Shown here: positions 1-9,569 of the stretch, one piece after another | Numbering within the stretch: the first letter of the stretch is position 1 | Layout of the letters: every line of letters starts with the position of its first letter | Source: Stomatobaculum longum | GTDB taxonomy: Bacteria; Bacillota; Clostridia; Lachnospirales; Lachnospiraceae | Reading direction: 5' to 3' | DNA: 42,322 bases | Assembly: GCA_905370385.1 (NCBI GenBank) | Contig: CAJPKN010000004.1 | Span: forward strand, 1-42,322 | Translations under genes and position numbers: made by a program | The notes under the pieces: model-generated | Told to the model about the DNA's origin: nothing | The model's input: the letters and a program-made list of their open reading frames with translations, nothing else | Databases searched by the model: none

Positions 1-1125
1 CTGATAGCTGCACTCGTCCGTAAAGGCCAGAATTTCTTCTTCGCTCGCCGCATGACCGAGGAGTTCGCCGAGGCGTATCGGCATGCCGAGCGAAGCAAAG
101 AACTCCTCCGTCGCCCGTATTCCGGCCTCGATGCGCTCCTCTTCCGTGCCCTCCGTGATGCCGTAGACCTTTTCCGCAAAGCGGACAAAACGCGCGGGAT
201 TCGCATCCTTTACATAGCGCGCCCAGGCAGGGAAAACCGCCGTCAGCGTTGCGCCGTGGGTGTAGTCGCCGATTGCCGAGAGCGCCATGCCGAGCTGGTG
301 GCAGGACCAGTCGCCGTCGCGGGGCGTATCGCCTTTCGCGCCTATGCCGGTCAGGCCGACATGGGAGACGGAACCGCACCACATGAGCTCGCTCATCGCC
401 TCGTAATCCTGCGGATTCTTGACCGCAATCGGACCGAAGCGCACCACATCCCGGAGTAAGCCCTCCGCAATCTCATCGCTCAGATGATTGCCGAGTATGG
501 GCGTAAAATAGCGTTCCGCCGTATGCATAAAGATATCCGCGGCGCCCGCGCCGATCTGCCATACGGGCAGCGTCATTGTGAGCTCCGGATTCAAAATCGC
601 AAACTTCGGGCGATTAAAGTCGGTCGTGATACCCCGTTTCGTGGGCTGCGGGAGAGTATCGTTTGTGAGCACCGCGGAATTGCTGGTCTCGGAACCCGCT
701 GCCGAAATGGTGAGTATCACACCGATCGGGAGGCTCGCCTCCACCTTTCTCCCGGTCCAGAACTCCCAGACATCGCTGCCGGGCGTCGCGACGGTATGCG
801 CGACCCCCTTTGCCGTGTCAATCACGGAACCGCCGCCGACGGCCAAGATAAAGTCCGCCTGAAAGGCTCTCGCCTCCTCGACCATGCGGCGCGCGGTCGA
901 AACCAGAGGGTTCGGCACCACACCGCCGCTCGACAGTACGCTGAGGCCGGCTGCACGCAGGTTTTCTTCTATCCGCGCGAGGAGACCGCTCTTCTTTGCC
1001 GAGTTGCCGCCGTAGATCACGAACACCCGCTTGCCGCCGTAACGCTGTACAAGCTCTGCCGCTCTCGCCTCTTCGCCGCGTCCGAATACGATTTCCGTCG
1101 GCGCATAATAAACAAACTTCTGCAT
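1..1125 (-). CDS. Iron-containing alcohol dehydrogenase, BdhA/YqhD-like (3' end cut by window)
   Basis: Predicted NAD(P)H-dependent cytosolic alcohol/aldehyde oxidoreductase, probably reducing butyraldehyde or other aldehydes during fermentation. The frame is open for 375 codons from the ATG at 1125 to the window edge with no stop, so only the last few residues are missing if it has the usual length of about 390. The start follows a strong AAAGGAGGAG ribosome site. The nucleotide-binding motif GGGSVIDTAKG is at about residues 97-107. Metal-ligand candidates are Asp197 and His201 in GAGAADIFMHTAERY, with further His in DWSCHQLGM and GDYTHGA. The FWTGRKVEASLPIG segment is typical of the butanol dehydrogenase branch. 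It lies downstream of tyrS across a 151-base gap. Family assignment is firm; the real substrate and NADH/NADPH preference cannot be read from sequence. Confidence 0.9.
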   Translation of the reverse strand, partial: MQKFVYYAPTEIVFGRGEEARAAELVQRYGGKRVFVIYGGNSAKKSGLLARIEENLRAAGLSVLSSGGVVPNPLVSTARRMVEEARAFQADFILAVGGGSVIDTAKGVAHTVATPGSDVWEFWTGRKVEASLPIGVILTISAAGSETSNSAVLTNDTLPQPTKRGITTDFNRPKFAILNPELTMTLPVWQIGAGAADIFMHTAERYFTPILGNHLSDEIAEGLLRDVVRFGPIAVKNPQDYEAMSELMWCGSVSHVGLTGIGAKGDTPRDGDWSCHQLGMALSAIGDYTHGATLTAVFPAWARYVKDANPARFVRFAEKVYGITEGTEEERIEAGIRATEEFFASLGMPIRLGELLGHAASEEEILAFTDECSYQ

Positions 1126-1276
1126 GTTTCTCCTCCTTTGCTGTGATGTTGTTTCCTAAAACCGGCATTGATCGGTTTCGTATCTCCGCTCCGCCCGAGT
1201 TCGGTTTTGATTGGTTTGCGACCGAAGACGACGGCCCGGTTTTGCTGTTCCGAGCCGTTAGCTGTCTAAATTCGTC
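1126..1276. other. Intergenic region between tyrS and the alcohol dehydrogenase gene
   Basis: No gene seen. It contains an imperfect inverted repeat (1231-1239 with 1250-1258; nine pairs, one of them G-U on the minus strand) that could end tyrS transcripts, but no U-run follows, so a terminator call is weak. A promoter for the dehydrogenase gene should lie here; I found no convincing hexamer pair and no Rex-like palindrome. Confidence 0.35.
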
Positions 1277-2503
1277 TTATGCCTTCACAAGCTTTACGAA
1301 ATTTTTCTTGCCGCGCTTTAAAAGCTTGCCCTCGCCGGCAAAGAAATCCGGCTCATAGCTCGTCGCGATGTCCTTTACACTCTCGCCGTCCATGCTGACG
1401 CCGCCCTGCTGAACATTGCGTCTCGCCTCGGAGCGGGAGGCCGCAAGCCCCGCCTTCACGAGCAGGCTCAAAATATCCGCCTTGCCCTCGCTAAAGTCCG
1501 CATCCGAAAGTTCCACGGTCGGGACATTCTCGGAAGCCGCACCGCCCGCAAAGAGTGCCTGTGCGCCCTCGCGTGCCTTCTTGGCCTCCTCTTCGCCGTG
1601 AACAAGCGTCGTGAGCTCATATGCAAGGATATCCTTTGCCTCATTCAGCTTAGCGCCCTCCCAGTGATCCATCTCGTCGATCTTCTCAAGCGGCAGGAAG
1701 GTCAGCATGCGAAGGCACTTTAACACATCCTGATCGCCGACATTTCTCCAGTACTGGTAGAAGGCAAAGGGCGAGGTCTTGTTCGGATCCAGCCAGACCG
1801 CACCGCCGACGGTCTTACCCATCTTCTTGCCCTCGGAGTTTAAGAGGAGGGTGATGGTCATGGCGTGCGCATCCTTGCCGAGCTTGCGGCGAATCAGCTC
1901 CGTGCCCGCGAGCATATTGGACCACTGATCGTCGCCGCCGAACTGCATGTTGCAGTGATAGCGCTGAAAGAGCTCGTAGAAGTCATAGCCCTGCATGAGC
2001 ATATAGTTAAACTCGAGGAAAGAGAGTCCCTTCTCCATGCGGTTCTTATAGCACTCCGCGCGGAGCATATTGTTGACCGAGAAATGGGGACCTATGTCGC
2101 GGATAAACTCGATGTAATTCAAGTTCCGAAGCCAGTCGGCATTGTTCACCATTCTCGCCTTGCCCTCGCCGAACTCGATGAAGCGGGACATCTGCCGCTT
2201 AAAGCTCTCGCAGTTGCTGTCAATCTGCTCGATGGTCATCATGCTGCGCATATCGGTTCTGCCGGAGGGATCTCCGATCATACCCGTGCCGCCGCCGACC
2301 AGAGCAATCGGCTGATTGCCCGCCATCTGGAGGCGCTTCATCAGGCAGAGCGCCATAAAGTGCCCTACATGCAGACTGTCCGCGGTCGGATCAAAGCCGA
2401 TATAGAAGGTCGCCTTGCCCTCGTTTACGAGGCGGCTCACCTCTTCCTCGTTGGTCACCTGTGCAATCAGCCCGCGGGCTTTGAGCTCATCGTAGCAATT
2501 CAT
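1277..2503 (-). CDS. tyrS: Tyrosyl-tRNA synthetase
   Basis: Class I aminoacyl-tRNA synthetase charging tRNA-Tyr with tyrosine in the cytosol. At 408 residues it has the normal length of bacterial TyrRS. The HIGH signature appears as HVGH at residues 45-48 after GFDPTADSL, and the KMSKS loop as KMGKT at 227-231. The active-site segment QFGGDDQWSNMLAG is at about 187-200. The C-terminal 60 residues form an S4-like RNA-binding domain (SRSEARRNVQQGGVSMDG). The ATG at 2503 follows a purine-rich AAAGAGGAGAAG site. It has its own promoter at 2540-2568, which gives a leader of only about 30 bases, so there is no room for the T-box leader often found upstream of tyrS in Firmicutes. Confidence 0.97.
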   Translation of the reverse strand: MNCYDELKARGLIAQVTNEEEVSRLVNEGKATFYIGFDPTADSLHVGHFMALCLMKRLQMAGNQPIALVGGGTGMIGDPSGRTDMRSMMTIEQIDSNCESFKRQMSRFIEFGEGKARMVNNADWLRNLNYIEFIRDIGPHFSVNNMLRAECYKNRMEKGLSFLEFNYMLMQGYDFYELFQRYHCNMQFGGDDQWSNMLAGTELIRRKLGKDAHAMTITLLLNSEGKKMGKTVGGAVWLDPNKTSPFAFYQYWRNVGDQDVLKCLRMLTFLPLEKIDEMDHWEGAKLNEAKDILAYELTTLVHGEEEAKKAREGAQALFAGGAASENVPTVELSDADFSEGKADILSLLVKAGLAASRSEARRNVQQGGVSMDGESVKDIATSYEPDFFAGEGKLLKRGKKNFVKLVKA

Positions 2504-2539
2504 CTCTTCTTCTCCTCTTTCAAAATCATAGATGGTTTC

Positions 2540-2568
2540 AGTATACCACGGCGCTTACATTCTCTCAA
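2540..2568 (-). promoter_or_regulatory. Sigma-A-type promoter of tyrS
   Basis: On the minus strand TTGAGA (2563-2568), a 17-base spacer and TATACT (2540-2545), with TG one base upstream of the -10 (extended -10). The -35 lies inside the 3' end of the metallophosphoesterase gene. Transcription would start near 2533. Confidence 0.75.
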
Positions 2569-3256
2569 AGCGCATCATGCCGTTCTCGATTATCATCGCC
2601 GTGAGGGAGCCGTTTTCCTCGCCGCAGCCCGTGTCCAGCGCGATCGCCCCCCTGCGCGGCAGCTGAAACCAGGTGCCGTAATTCGGGTGAAAGCGACTCT
2701 CGACGCCGCTGCCGTCCAAATAGGTCGGGCAGTCGACACGGTGATGCCCGAAGACTGTGAGCTTACCCGCGTAGTTGTTTTCTTCGATACAGCGATTCCC
2801 CCAGAGAAAGGTCTCCTGCTCGTTGTTCCAGATGACCTCATCCGCAATGTCCGCATGCACGGCAATGAAGTCTTGGCACTCATACCAAGTTCGGGTATTG
2901 TCCTTCAACCAGAGCGCGGTCTTTCCGGGAGAGAGCTTTCTCTCCTGCAGGGATTCAAGCGTCTCCTTGCCGCCGTTCTGCTTCCACAGCAGGCCGTTTG
3001 CAATCTGTCCCCTTGTTAAGAGCAGGGCATCGAGGAGCATCTGTTCGTGCTCGCCGCGAATGTATACAAAACGCTTCTCCATCTGTTCCGCAAGGTTACG
3101 GAGGGCAATGTAGGTCTCCGCCGGGGAAGTTCCGTAGTCGAGGGCGTCTCCGAGCACCACCAGTTCCTCTGTGGCCGGATCGAAATTCAACTCCTCCAGC
3201 ATACCGCAGAGTGTCTCCGCCTCACCGTGGATGTCCGATAGTATGATTGTGCGCAT
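2555..3256 (-). CDS. Divergent calcineurin-type metallophosphoesterase
   Basis: Cytosolic protein of 233 residues related to the PPP/ApaH-like serine/threonine phosphatase superfamily. The first metal motif, SDIHGEAETL, is intact near residues 7-16. The second reads GDALDYG where the family normally has GDxVDRG, and the third reads RGEHEQM where the family has GNHE, so the usual Arg and Asn are missing. Later motifs are VHADIADEV and VFGHHRV, with ALDTGCG near the C-terminus. The start codon follows GAGGAGAAG. It lies between the carB hairpin and the tyrS promoter; no partner gene is obvious. Substrate unknown: a protein phosphatase, a dinucleoside polyphosphate hydrolase or a degenerate binding protein are all possible. 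Confidence 0.82.
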   Translation of the reverse strand: MRTIILSDIHGEAETLCGMLEELNFDPATEELVVLGDALDYGTSPAETYIALRNLAEQMEKRFVYIRGEHEQMLLDALLLTRGQIANGLLWKQNGGKETLESLQERKLSPGKTALWLKDNTRTWYECQDFIAVHADIADEVIWNNEQETFLWGNRCIEENNYAGKLTVFGHHRVDCPTYLDGSGVESRFHPNYGTWFQLPRRGAIALDTGCGEENGSLTAMIIENGMMRFERM

Positions 3257-3275
3257 GGCTTCTCCTCATAGACAA

Positions 3276-3302
3276 CTTGCCCCGCCAAAGCGGCGGGGCA
3301 AG
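3276..3302 (-). terminator. GC-rich hairpin after carB
   Basis: Perfect 11-bp inverted repeat: CTTGCCCCGCC (3276-3286) with GGCGGGGCAAG (3292-3302), loop of 5. On the minus strand it is followed only by AGTTGTCTATG, a weak U-tract. It probably ends or attenuates carAB transcription before the metallophosphoesterase gene; some read-through is likely. Confidence 0.6.
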
Positions 3303-3310
3303 GATGCGCG

Positions 3311-6300
3311 TCAGAGCGACGCGATATCAATCAGTGTGAGTTCCTCTGCCTTCTGCTCGAGCGCAGTTGCGAGGGCCTCCGCGGTGTCGAGCGCCGTCAG
3401 CACATTGACCCCGGTCTCGACCGCATTTCTGCGAATCTCAAAGCCGTCCTTCTCGCGGTCCGCGCCCTCCGGCGGCGTGTCGATAACCAGGTCCATCTCG
3501 TGGCCCAGGATGAGATCCAGAATGTTCGGATGCTCCTGCTCAAGCTTTCTCACTTCGAGTGCCTTGATGCCGGCCTCCTTTAATACCTTCGCCGTGCCGC
3601 GGGTCGAGAAGATGCGGTAGCCGAGCGCCTCAAAGCGCTTTGCGATCGGCGCGATTTCCGCCTTGTCCTCATCGCGAACGGTAATGATCATGTTCTTATA
3701 CTTCGGGAGCTTCACGCCGGCACCCTGGAAGGCCTTGTAGAGCGCCTCGTTAAAGCTCTTCGCGATGCCGAGGCACTCGCCCGTCGACTTCATCTCCGGT
3801 CCGAGGCTGATGTCGGCGCCGCGAATCTTCTCAAACGAGAAGACAGGCATCTTGACCGCAATGTAATCCGCCTCCTTCTGGAGACCCGGCTCATAGCCCA
3901 GTTCACGGATGCCGTGACCGCAAATCACGCGGGTTGCGAGCGGAATGATCGGAATGCCCGTGACCTTCGAAATATAGGGAACGGTGCGCGAGGAGCGCGG
4001 GTTCACCTCAATCACATAGACTTCCTCGCCCTTCGCGATGAACTGAATGTTGATCATACCCTTCACGTGCAGCGCACGCGCGAGCTTTTCGGAGTAGTCG
4101 ACAATCTTCTCCTTCACGGTCTCGGAGAGCGACTGCGCCGGGTAGACCGAAATCGAGTCACCGGAGTGAATGCCGGTGCGCTCAATGTGCTGCATGATAC
4201 CCGGAATCAGGATATCCTTGCCGTCGCAGACCGCATCGACCTCAACCTCAATGCCCTGAATATACTTGTCGACCAGAATCGGATGCTCCTGTGCATAGCG
4301 GTTGATGACACCGATGTACTCGTCGATGTCGTGGTCCGAAATCGCGATGCGCATGCCGGCGCCGCCGAGCACATAGGAGGGACGCACCAGCACCGGATAG
4401 CCGAGGCGGTGTGCAATCTCCTTTGCCTCTTCCGCCGTAAAGACCGTGCCGCCCGCCGCGCGCGGAATGCCCGTCTCCTGGAGGATGGCGTCAAAGCGCT
4501 CTCTGTCCTCGGCCGCGTCGACATCCTCCGCAGCCGTGCCGAGAATCGGAACGCCCATCTTCATGAGCGCCTCGGTCAGCTTGATTGCGGTCTGTCCGCC
4601 GAACTGCACAACCGCGCCGTCCGGCTTCTCAAAGTTCACAATCGCTTCGACATCCTCCGGGGTCAGGGGCTCAAAGTAGAGCTTGTCCGCAATGTCAAAG
4701 TCGGTCGAGACCGTCTCCGGGTTGTTGTTGACGATGATGGTCTCATAGCCCTCTTTCCGGAAGGTGAAGGTGCAGTGCACCGAGCAGAAGTCGAACTCAA
4801 TGCCCTGGCCGATGCGAATCGGGCCGGAGCCGAGCACCAGAACCTTCTTCTTCGGCTTCGTCTCCTCCGCCTCATTTTCACCGTCGTAGATGCTGTAGTA
4901 GTACGGGGTCTCCGCCGCAAACTCCGCCGCGCAGGTATCGACCATCTTAAAGCCCGGGTAAATCTTGAATTCCGCGCGCTTTGCCTTGACCTCGGCCTCG
5001 GTCTTGCCGCTGAGCGCCGCAATCACGTGATCCGGGAACTCAAAGCGCTTCGCATCGCGGAGCAGCTCCTCGGTCAGCGGTCTTCTGCGGAGCTCTGCCT
5101 CCATGCGGACCAGGCGGTCCAGCTTATGGATGAACCAGCGATCTATCTTTGTCAGCGCGAAGATATCGTCGTAAGAGAAGCCGCGGCGCAACGCCTCTGC
5201 GATGACCCAGATGCGGCGATCGTCGACCACGCGCAACTCTCTCTGGAGCTCGTCGTCGTCGAGGGACGCATAGTCATAGCTCATCAGGCTGTCCACGTGC
5301 TGCTCGAGCGAACGTATTGCCTTCATGAGCGCGCCCTCAAAGTTCGTGCAGATGGCCATGACCTCACCGGTCGCCTTCATCTGCGTGCCGAGCGTGTGCT
5401 TTGCCGTAATAAATTTATCAAAGGGAAGACGCGGCATCTTGACCACGCAGTAGTCGAGCATGGGCTCGAAGGAAGCGTAGGTCTTCTTGGTCACCGCGTT
5501 CTTGATCTCATCCAGGGTGTAGCCGAGCGCAATCTTCGCCGCGACCTTTGCAATCGGGTAGCCGGTCGCCTTCGAAGCGAGAGCCGAAGAACGGCTGACA
5601 CGCGGGTTCACCTCAATGACACAGTACTCGAAGCTGTTCGGATTCAGCGCGTACTGCACGTTGCAGCCGCCGGTGATGCCGAGCTCGGTGATGATGTTGA
5701 GCGCGGAGCTGCGGAGCATCTGATACTCCTTGTCGCCGAGGGTCTGGGAGGGCGCAACCACAATCGAGTCACCCGTGTGCACGCCGACCGGATCCAAGTT
5801 CTCCATGTTGCAGACCGTAATCACATTGCCCGCGCCGTCGCGCATGACCTCGTACTCAATTTCTTTCCAGCCCGCAATGCAGCGCTCCACAAGCACCTGT
5901 CCCACGCGGGAGAGGCGGAGACCGTTCTGCAGTATCTCAACGAGGGCACGTCGATCCTCCGCGATGCCGCCGCCGCTGCCGCCGAGCGTATATGCCGGGC
6001 GCAGCACGACCGGATAGCCGATTTCCTCGGCAAACGCGATGCCGTCCTCGACATTCTCGACGACCTTCGACGCCGCGACCGGCTCGCCGATCTTTTCCAT
6101 GGTCTCCTTAAAGAGTTCTCTGTCCTCCGCCTTCTTGATGGTCAGCGCCGTGGTGCCGATCAGGCGGACATTGTTCGCCGCAAAGAAGCCTCTCTCCTCA
6201 AGCTCCATCGCGAGATTGAGGCCCGCCTGTCCGCCGAGGGTCGGCAGCACGGAGTCCGGCTTTTCCTTTATAATCAGGCGCTCCAATACCTCAACCGTCA

Positions 6301-6505
6301 GCGGCTCGATGTAGACATGGTCCGCAATGTCCTTGTCCGTCATGATGGTCGCCGGGTTCGAGTTTAAGAGCACAACCTCTATGCCCTCTTCGCGGAGCGC
6401 ACGGCAGGCCTGGGTGCCCGCATAGTCAAACTCCGCCGCCTGTCCGATGATGATAGGGCCGGAGCCGATCACCAATACTTTTTTGATTTCCGGATTCTTA
6501 GGCAT
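3311..6505 (-). CDS. carB: Carbamoyl-phosphate synthase large subunit
   Basis: Makes carbamoyl phosphate from bicarbonate, ammonia (from CarA) and two ATP, for pyrimidine and arginine synthesis. At 1064 residues it has the standard length. The two homologous halves are visible: [19 protein letters not shown] near residue 10 and [19 protein letters not shown] near residue 555, each followed by an ATP-grasp domain ([20 protein letters not shown] and [18 protein letters not shown]). The C-terminal 130 residues are the MGS-like allosteric domain, beginning about [14 protein letters not shown]. It overlaps the end of carA by 8 bases, indicating translational coupling. A long open frame exists on the opposite strand through this gene and is a coding shadow. 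Confidence 0.98.
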   Translation of the reverse strand: MPKNPEIKKVLVIGSGPIIIGQAAEFDYAGTQACRALREEGIEVVLLNSNPATIMTDKDIADHVYIEPLTVEVLERLIIKEKPDSVLPTLGGQAGLNLAMELEERGFFAANNVRLIGTTALTIKKAEDRELFKETMEKIGEPVAASKVVENVEDGIAFAEEIGYPVVLRPAYTLGGSGGGIAEDRRALVEILQNGLRLSRVGQVLVERCIAGWKEIEYEVMRDGAGNVITVCNMENLDPVGVHTGDSIVVAPSQTLGDKEYQMLRSSALNIITELGITGGCNVQYALNPNSFEYCVIEVNPRVSRSSALASKATGYPIAKVAAKIALGYTLDEIKNAVTKKTYASFEPMLDYCVVKMPRLPFDKFITAKHTLGTQMKATGEVMAICTNFEGALMKAIRSLEQHVDSLMSYDYASLDDDELQRELRVVDDRRIWVIAEALRRGFSYDDIFALTKIDRWFIHKLDRLVRMEAELRRRPLTEELLRDAKRFEFPDHVIAALSGKTEAEVKAKRAEFKIYPGFKMVDTCAAEFAAETPYYYSIYDGENEAEETKPKKKVLVLGSGPIRIGQGIEFDFCSVHCTFTFRKEGYETIIVNNNPETVSTDFDIADKLYFEPLTPEDVEAIVNFEKPDGAVVQFGGQTAIKLTEALMKMGVPILGTAAEDVDAAEDRERFDAILQETGIPRAAGGTVFTAEEAKEIAHRLGYPVLVRPSYVLGGAGMRIAISDHDIDEYIGVINRYAQEHPILVDKYIQGIEVEVDAVCDGKDILIPGIMQHIERTGIHSGDSISVYPAQSLSETVKEKIVDYSEKLARALHVKGMINIQFIAKGEEVYVIEVNPRSSRTVPYISKVTGIPIIPLATRVICGHGIRELGYEPGLQKEADYIAVKMPVFSFEKIRGADISLGPEMKSTGECLGIAKSFNEALYKAFQGAGVKLPKYKNMIITVRDEDKAEIAPIAKRFEALGYRIFSTRGTAKVLKEAGIKALEVRKLEQEHPNILDLILGHEMDLVIDTPPEGADREKDGFEIRRNAVETGVNVLTALDTAEALATALEQKAEELTLIDIASL

Positions 6506-7574
6506 GCTGCACCTCCATCATTTCAAGAAAGCGGTCAAAGAGATACGAGGTATCGTGAGGTCCCGGACAAGCCTCGGGGTGGAACTGCACGGTCAGAATG
6601 TTCTTGCCGCAGTAAGCGAGACCTTCGTTCGTGCCGTCGTTGACGTTCACAAAGCGCGTCTCCGCAACCTTCGGGTCAAGGCTCTTGTCATCGACCGCAT
6701 AGCCGTGGTTCTGCGAGGAGATATAGGCTCTTCCGCTCACCAGATCCCGCACCGGATGGTTGCCGCCGCGGTGACCGTACTTCATCTTATAGGTCTTCGC
6801 ACCGGTCGCGAGCGCCATGAGCTGATGTCCGAGGCAGATTGCGAATATGGGCATATCCGTGTCGTAAAGTTTTTTGATTTCCCGAATCAGCCCGACATTT
6901 TCCGCGGGATCGCCGGGGCCGTTCGTCAGGAAAATACCGTCCGGCTTTTCCGCGAGTATATCCTCCGCGCGCGCATCCTGCGGCCATACCGTGAGTTCCA
7001 GGCCGCGCGCGCTGAGTTCGCGGAGCATGTTGCGCTTAATGCCGCAGTCGATAATCGCAACCTTTTTCCCCTTGCCGGGAATCACATACTTTTCCTTGCA
7101 ACTCACACGGGCCACGGCGTCGAGCACCTGATACTCCTTCATCCGCCGCAGAGCGTCTTCGCGGTCAAAATCCGGATTCGTGGTCAGAAAGCCGTTCATG
7201 GTGCCGCGCTCCCGAAGGAGCTTGGTCAGTGCGCGGGTATCGATGCCCTCAATGCCGGGCACATTCTCCGCAACCAGGAACTGCTGCAGGGTCTCGCGGC
7301 TCCGGAAGTTCGATGCGAGCTCCGCGAGCTCGCGGACAATCAGGGCATCCGGCCATGCGCGCCCCGACTCCATGTCCTCGCGACACACGCCGTAGTTTCC
7401 AATCAGCGGATACGTCATTACAACTGCCTGCCCCGCATAGCTCGGGTCCGTCAGCACTTCGAGATAGCCGGTCATGGAGGTGTTGAAGACAATTTCACTC
7501 ACCACTTCCTTGACTGCACCTATGCTTCTCCCGGTAAACAGTGTGCCGTCTTCCAGTAAAAGATACGCTTTCAT
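6498..7574 (-). CDS. carA: Carbamoyl-phosphate synthase small subunit (glutaminase)
   Basis: Class I glutamine amidotransferase subunit that feeds ammonia from glutamine to CarB. The protein has 358 residues. The N-terminal CPSase_sm domain covers about 1-140 and the GATase domain about 170-350, with nucleophile Cys247 in [12 protein letters not shown] and His332/Glu334 in [12 protein letters not shown] chose the ATG at 7574, 6 bases after AAAGGA; a TTG two codons earlier is also in frame but badly placed. The gene is first in the carAB operon, with a promoter at 7626-7654. The leader is about 45 bases and shows neither a PyrR-binding anti-antiterminator nor an attenuator, so UMP control by PyrR is not visible here. 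Confidence 0.97.
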   Translation of the reverse strand: MKAYLLLEDGTLFTGRSIGAVKEVVSEIVFNTSMTGYLEVLTDPSYAGQAVVMTYPLIGNYGVCREDMESGRAWPDALIVRELAELASNFRSRETLQQFLVAENVPGIEGIDTRALTKLLRERGTMNGFLTTNPDFDREDALRRMKEYQVLDAVARVSCKEKYVIPGKGKKVAIIDCGIKRNMLRELSARGLELTVWPQDARAEDILAEKPDGIFLTNGPGDPAENVGLIREIKKLYDTDMPIFAICLGHQLMALATGAKTYKMKYGHRGGNHPVRDLVSGRAYISSQNHGYAVDDKSLDPKVAETRFVNVNDGTNEGLAYCGKNILTVQFHPEACPGPHDTSYLFDRFLEMMEVQHA

Positions 7575-7625
7575 CTGCAATCCTTTCTATAGTTCTGAGC
7601 CCAATGCGCCATTTTCTTCCGACCT

Positions 7626-7654
7626 ACTATAGCAAAAAAGGAGCCCGCTGTCAC
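7626..7654 (-). promoter_or_regulatory. Sigma-A-type promoter of carAB
   Basis: On the minus strand GTGACA (7649-7654), 17-base spacer, TATAGT (7626-7631). The -35 overlaps the dapF stop codon (TGA at 7651-7653). Predicted start of transcription is near 7619. Confidence 0.75.
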
Positions 7655-8445
7655 TCTGAGAAATAGCAACCGGAGAAGACTTCGACCGCAGGGCCCGTCA
7701 TGCGGAAATGTCCGTTTGCAAGGCGCTCGAGTTGTAAGCTGCCGCCGAGCAGTTCCACCGTGACGCGCTCGGCTGCGAGGCCACGCTCCATCGCCGCAAA
7801 GGCAACCGCGGTTGCGCCCGTGCCGCAGGCCAAAGTTTCTCCGCTGCCGCGCTCATAAACCCGCATGTGAAGCTTTTCCGGACTCTCGATATAGAGGAAT
7901 TCCGAATTCACGCCCTCCGGAAAGCGCGGGTGATGTTCGTAGGCCGGGCCGATTTCGTTGAGATTCAGGCCCCGCAGCGCCTCCAAACTGTCCACCAAGT
8001 AGACCGCATGCGGATTTCCCACATTGACCGGCGTCATGCTCGTATTTTTCCCGTCCACCGTAATCGGCTCGACAAGTTCGCCGTCGAGTTTCACTTCGCC
8101 CATGTCGATGCTGACCTCACGCTCTGAGACCTCTGCCTCACGGAGTCCCGCACCGGTCTCGACCGCGAAGCGTCTTGTCTTCACCAGACCGTGGTCAAAC
8201 GCATAGCGCGCCACACAGCGCACGCCGTTTCCGCACATCTTTCCCTCGGAACCGTCCGCGTTAAACATGCGCATGCGAACCGGCGCAATTTCCGAGGGGC
8301 AAATCAGAATCAGACCGTCACCGCCCACGCCGAAGTGGCGGTCGGCAATGCGGACCGCAAGCGCCTCCGGATTCTCGACCCGCTCCGAAAAGCAGTCGAT
8401 ATAGACATAGTCGTTGCCGAGCCCCTGCATCTTTGTGAATTTCAT
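7651..8445 (-). CDS. dapF: Diaminopimelate epimerase
   Basis: Converts LL- to meso-diaminopimelate, for lysine and peptidoglycan. The protein has 264 residues. The two catalytic cysteines are seen as Cys71 in MCGNGVRC and Cys207 in GSGETLACGTGATAVA, one in each half of the two-fold DapF fold. The N-terminus MKFTKMQGLGNDYVYID fits the family, so I start at ATG 8445, which has AGAGGAAG 7 bases upstream, rather than the in-frame start six codons earlier. It is transcribed divergently from the DUF4349 lipoprotein gene. Its stop codon lies in the carAB promoter, so carAB transcription begins as dapF ends. Confidence 0.97.
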   Translation of the reverse strand: MKFTKMQGLGNDYVYIDCFSERVENPEALAVRIADRHFGVGGDGLILICPSEIAPVRMRMFNADGSEGKMCGNGVRCVARYAFDHGLVKTRRFAVETGAGLREAEVSEREVSIDMGEVKLDGELVEPITVDGKNTSMTPVNVGNPHAVYLVDSLEALRGLNLNEIGPAYEHHPRFPEGVNSEFLYIESPEKLHMRVYERGSGETLACGTGATAVAFAAMERGLAAERVTVELLGGSLQLERLANGHFRMTGPAVEVFSGCYFSE

Positions 8446-8487
8446 GTGAACACTTCCTCTCATATGGCTTTCTTCCGCCGTTTTCGC

Positions 8488-8550
8488 TACAATATAAACA
8501 ATAAGAACCGACTACATCCAGCGCATTTTCAAAGCTTGCCAAACGCAAGC
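8488..8550. promoter_or_regulatory. Divergent intergenic region dapF / lipoprotein gene
   Basis: This region must hold promoters for both directions. On the plus strand TACAAT (8488-8493) is a possible -10 without a good -35. A short hairpin GCTTGC (8534-8539) / GCAAGC (8545-8550) sits directly before the plus-strand Shine-Dalgarno GGAAAGGA. No convincing minus-strand promoter was found. Confidence 0.3.
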
Positions 8551-8564
8551 GGAAAGGACTGACG

Positions 8565-9569
8565 ATGAAACGACATTTTCTGCTTCTTCCGATTACGCTG
8601 CTCTCCCTCTCGCTCGCTTCCTGCGGCATGCAAGAGAGTTCAAGCGACCGGGATTCCTCCTACGTCGCAAAGAGCGCTGCCCAAAACGAGACGATGGCTG
8701 TGTCCGAGGCCAAGTCCTATGATACTTACGACGGCAGCGCCGCCGGCAGCGACCTCATTACCCTCACGCGGGGCGCGAAAGAAGGACAAAAACTGGTCAC
8801 AACCGTGAGTCTCGACATGGAAACGCGCGATCTGGACGCTTTCCTCAAAGAGCTGAACACTGCGACCACGGGAGCAGAGGGCTATTTCGAGAGTTCCTCG
8901 ATGAACGGCTCCTCCTACGATGCCATCGATAAGTCGCGCTCCGCGAGCTTTACGGCGCGCATCCCCGAAGATAAACTTGCGGCCTATGTGCAGAAGCTCA
9001 AAGAGAGCGGCAATGTGCTCTCGGAGAACAGCTATGTGCAGGATGTGACGCTCGAGTATACAGATGTGGAGAGCCGCAAGCATGCGCTGACCGCCGAACG
9101 GGATCGCCTCTATGAACTGCTTTCTCAGGCGGCATCGACCGAAGCCATACTTTCGATACAGCAGCGCATCGGCGAGATCGACTCCCAGCTGGAATCCTAC
9201 GAATCTCAGCTTCGTCACTTCGATAATTCTGTCAGCTATTCGACCGTAAACCTCTACGTCATGGAAGTGCGCGAGTTCCGCACCGTACAGAGCGACAGCT
9301 TCCTGCAGCGCGTCAAAACAGGCTTTAAGAACAGCGCCTACTTCGGCGTAGAACTTTGCACCACCGTTTTGGTCCTGCTGCTCGGCCTCTCCCCGATTTG
9401 GATTCCTGTCCTCATCCTGGTTCTTCTGCTGATTCACTTCGGAAAGAAGCGCCGCGAAAAAGAGGCCAAAGCCCGTGAAGAAGCGAAGGCCCGCCGCGAA
9501 GCGGCTCAGGCAGAAAAAGAAGCCGCCGCTGCCACCGAAAGCAATTCCGCTTCCTCCGAATCAAAGTAA
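8565..9569 (+). CDS. DUF4349-type lipoprotein with C-terminal membrane segment
   Basis: Predicted cell-surface lipoprotein of 334 residues. The N-terminus has a lipoprotein signal with lipobox LASC and cysteine about residue 20, followed by a Ser/Asp-rich spacer. Residues about 75-240 match the pattern of DUF4349 proteins: TTVSLDMETRDLDAFL, ARIPEDKLAAYVQKLKESG, LEYTDVESRKHALTAERDRL, then a coiled coil and STVNLYVMEV. A hydrophobic stretch at about 260-291 should cross the membrane, and the final 43 residues are a charged Ala/Lys/Glu helix facing the cytosol. GGAAAGGA precedes the ATG. Function unknown. It is the only gene in its direction here, and its last 9 bases overlap the 3' end of the converging aminotransferase gene. 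Confidence 0.85.
   Translation: MKRHFLLLPITLLSLSLASCGMQESSSDRDSSYVAKSAAQNETMAVSEAKSYDTYDGSAAGSDLITLTRGAKEGQKLVTTVSLDMETRDLDAFLKELNTATTGAEGYFESSSMNGSSYDAIDKSRSASFTARIPEDKLAAYVQKLKESGNVLSENSYVQDVTLEYTDVESRKHALTAERDRLYELLSQAASTEAILSIQQRIGEIDSQLESYESQLRHFDNSVSYSTVNLYVMEVREFRTVQSDSFLQRVKTGFKNSAYFGVELCTTVLVLLLGLSPIWIPVLILVLLLIHFGKKRREKEAKAREEAKARREAAQAEKEAAAATESNSASSESK

Noticed and set aside
2504-2554. Possible T-box leader upstream of tyrS
   Set aside because: The promoter at 2540-2568 leaves only about 30 leader bases, and no T-box core sequence is present.
3914-6367. 817-codon open frame on the plus strand opposite carB
   Set aside because: Its product is rich in Arg, His, Leu and Asp with no recognisable domain, it lies wholly antisense to a certain gene, and similar long shadows occur opposite metH and relA; it is caused by GC-rich codon usage.
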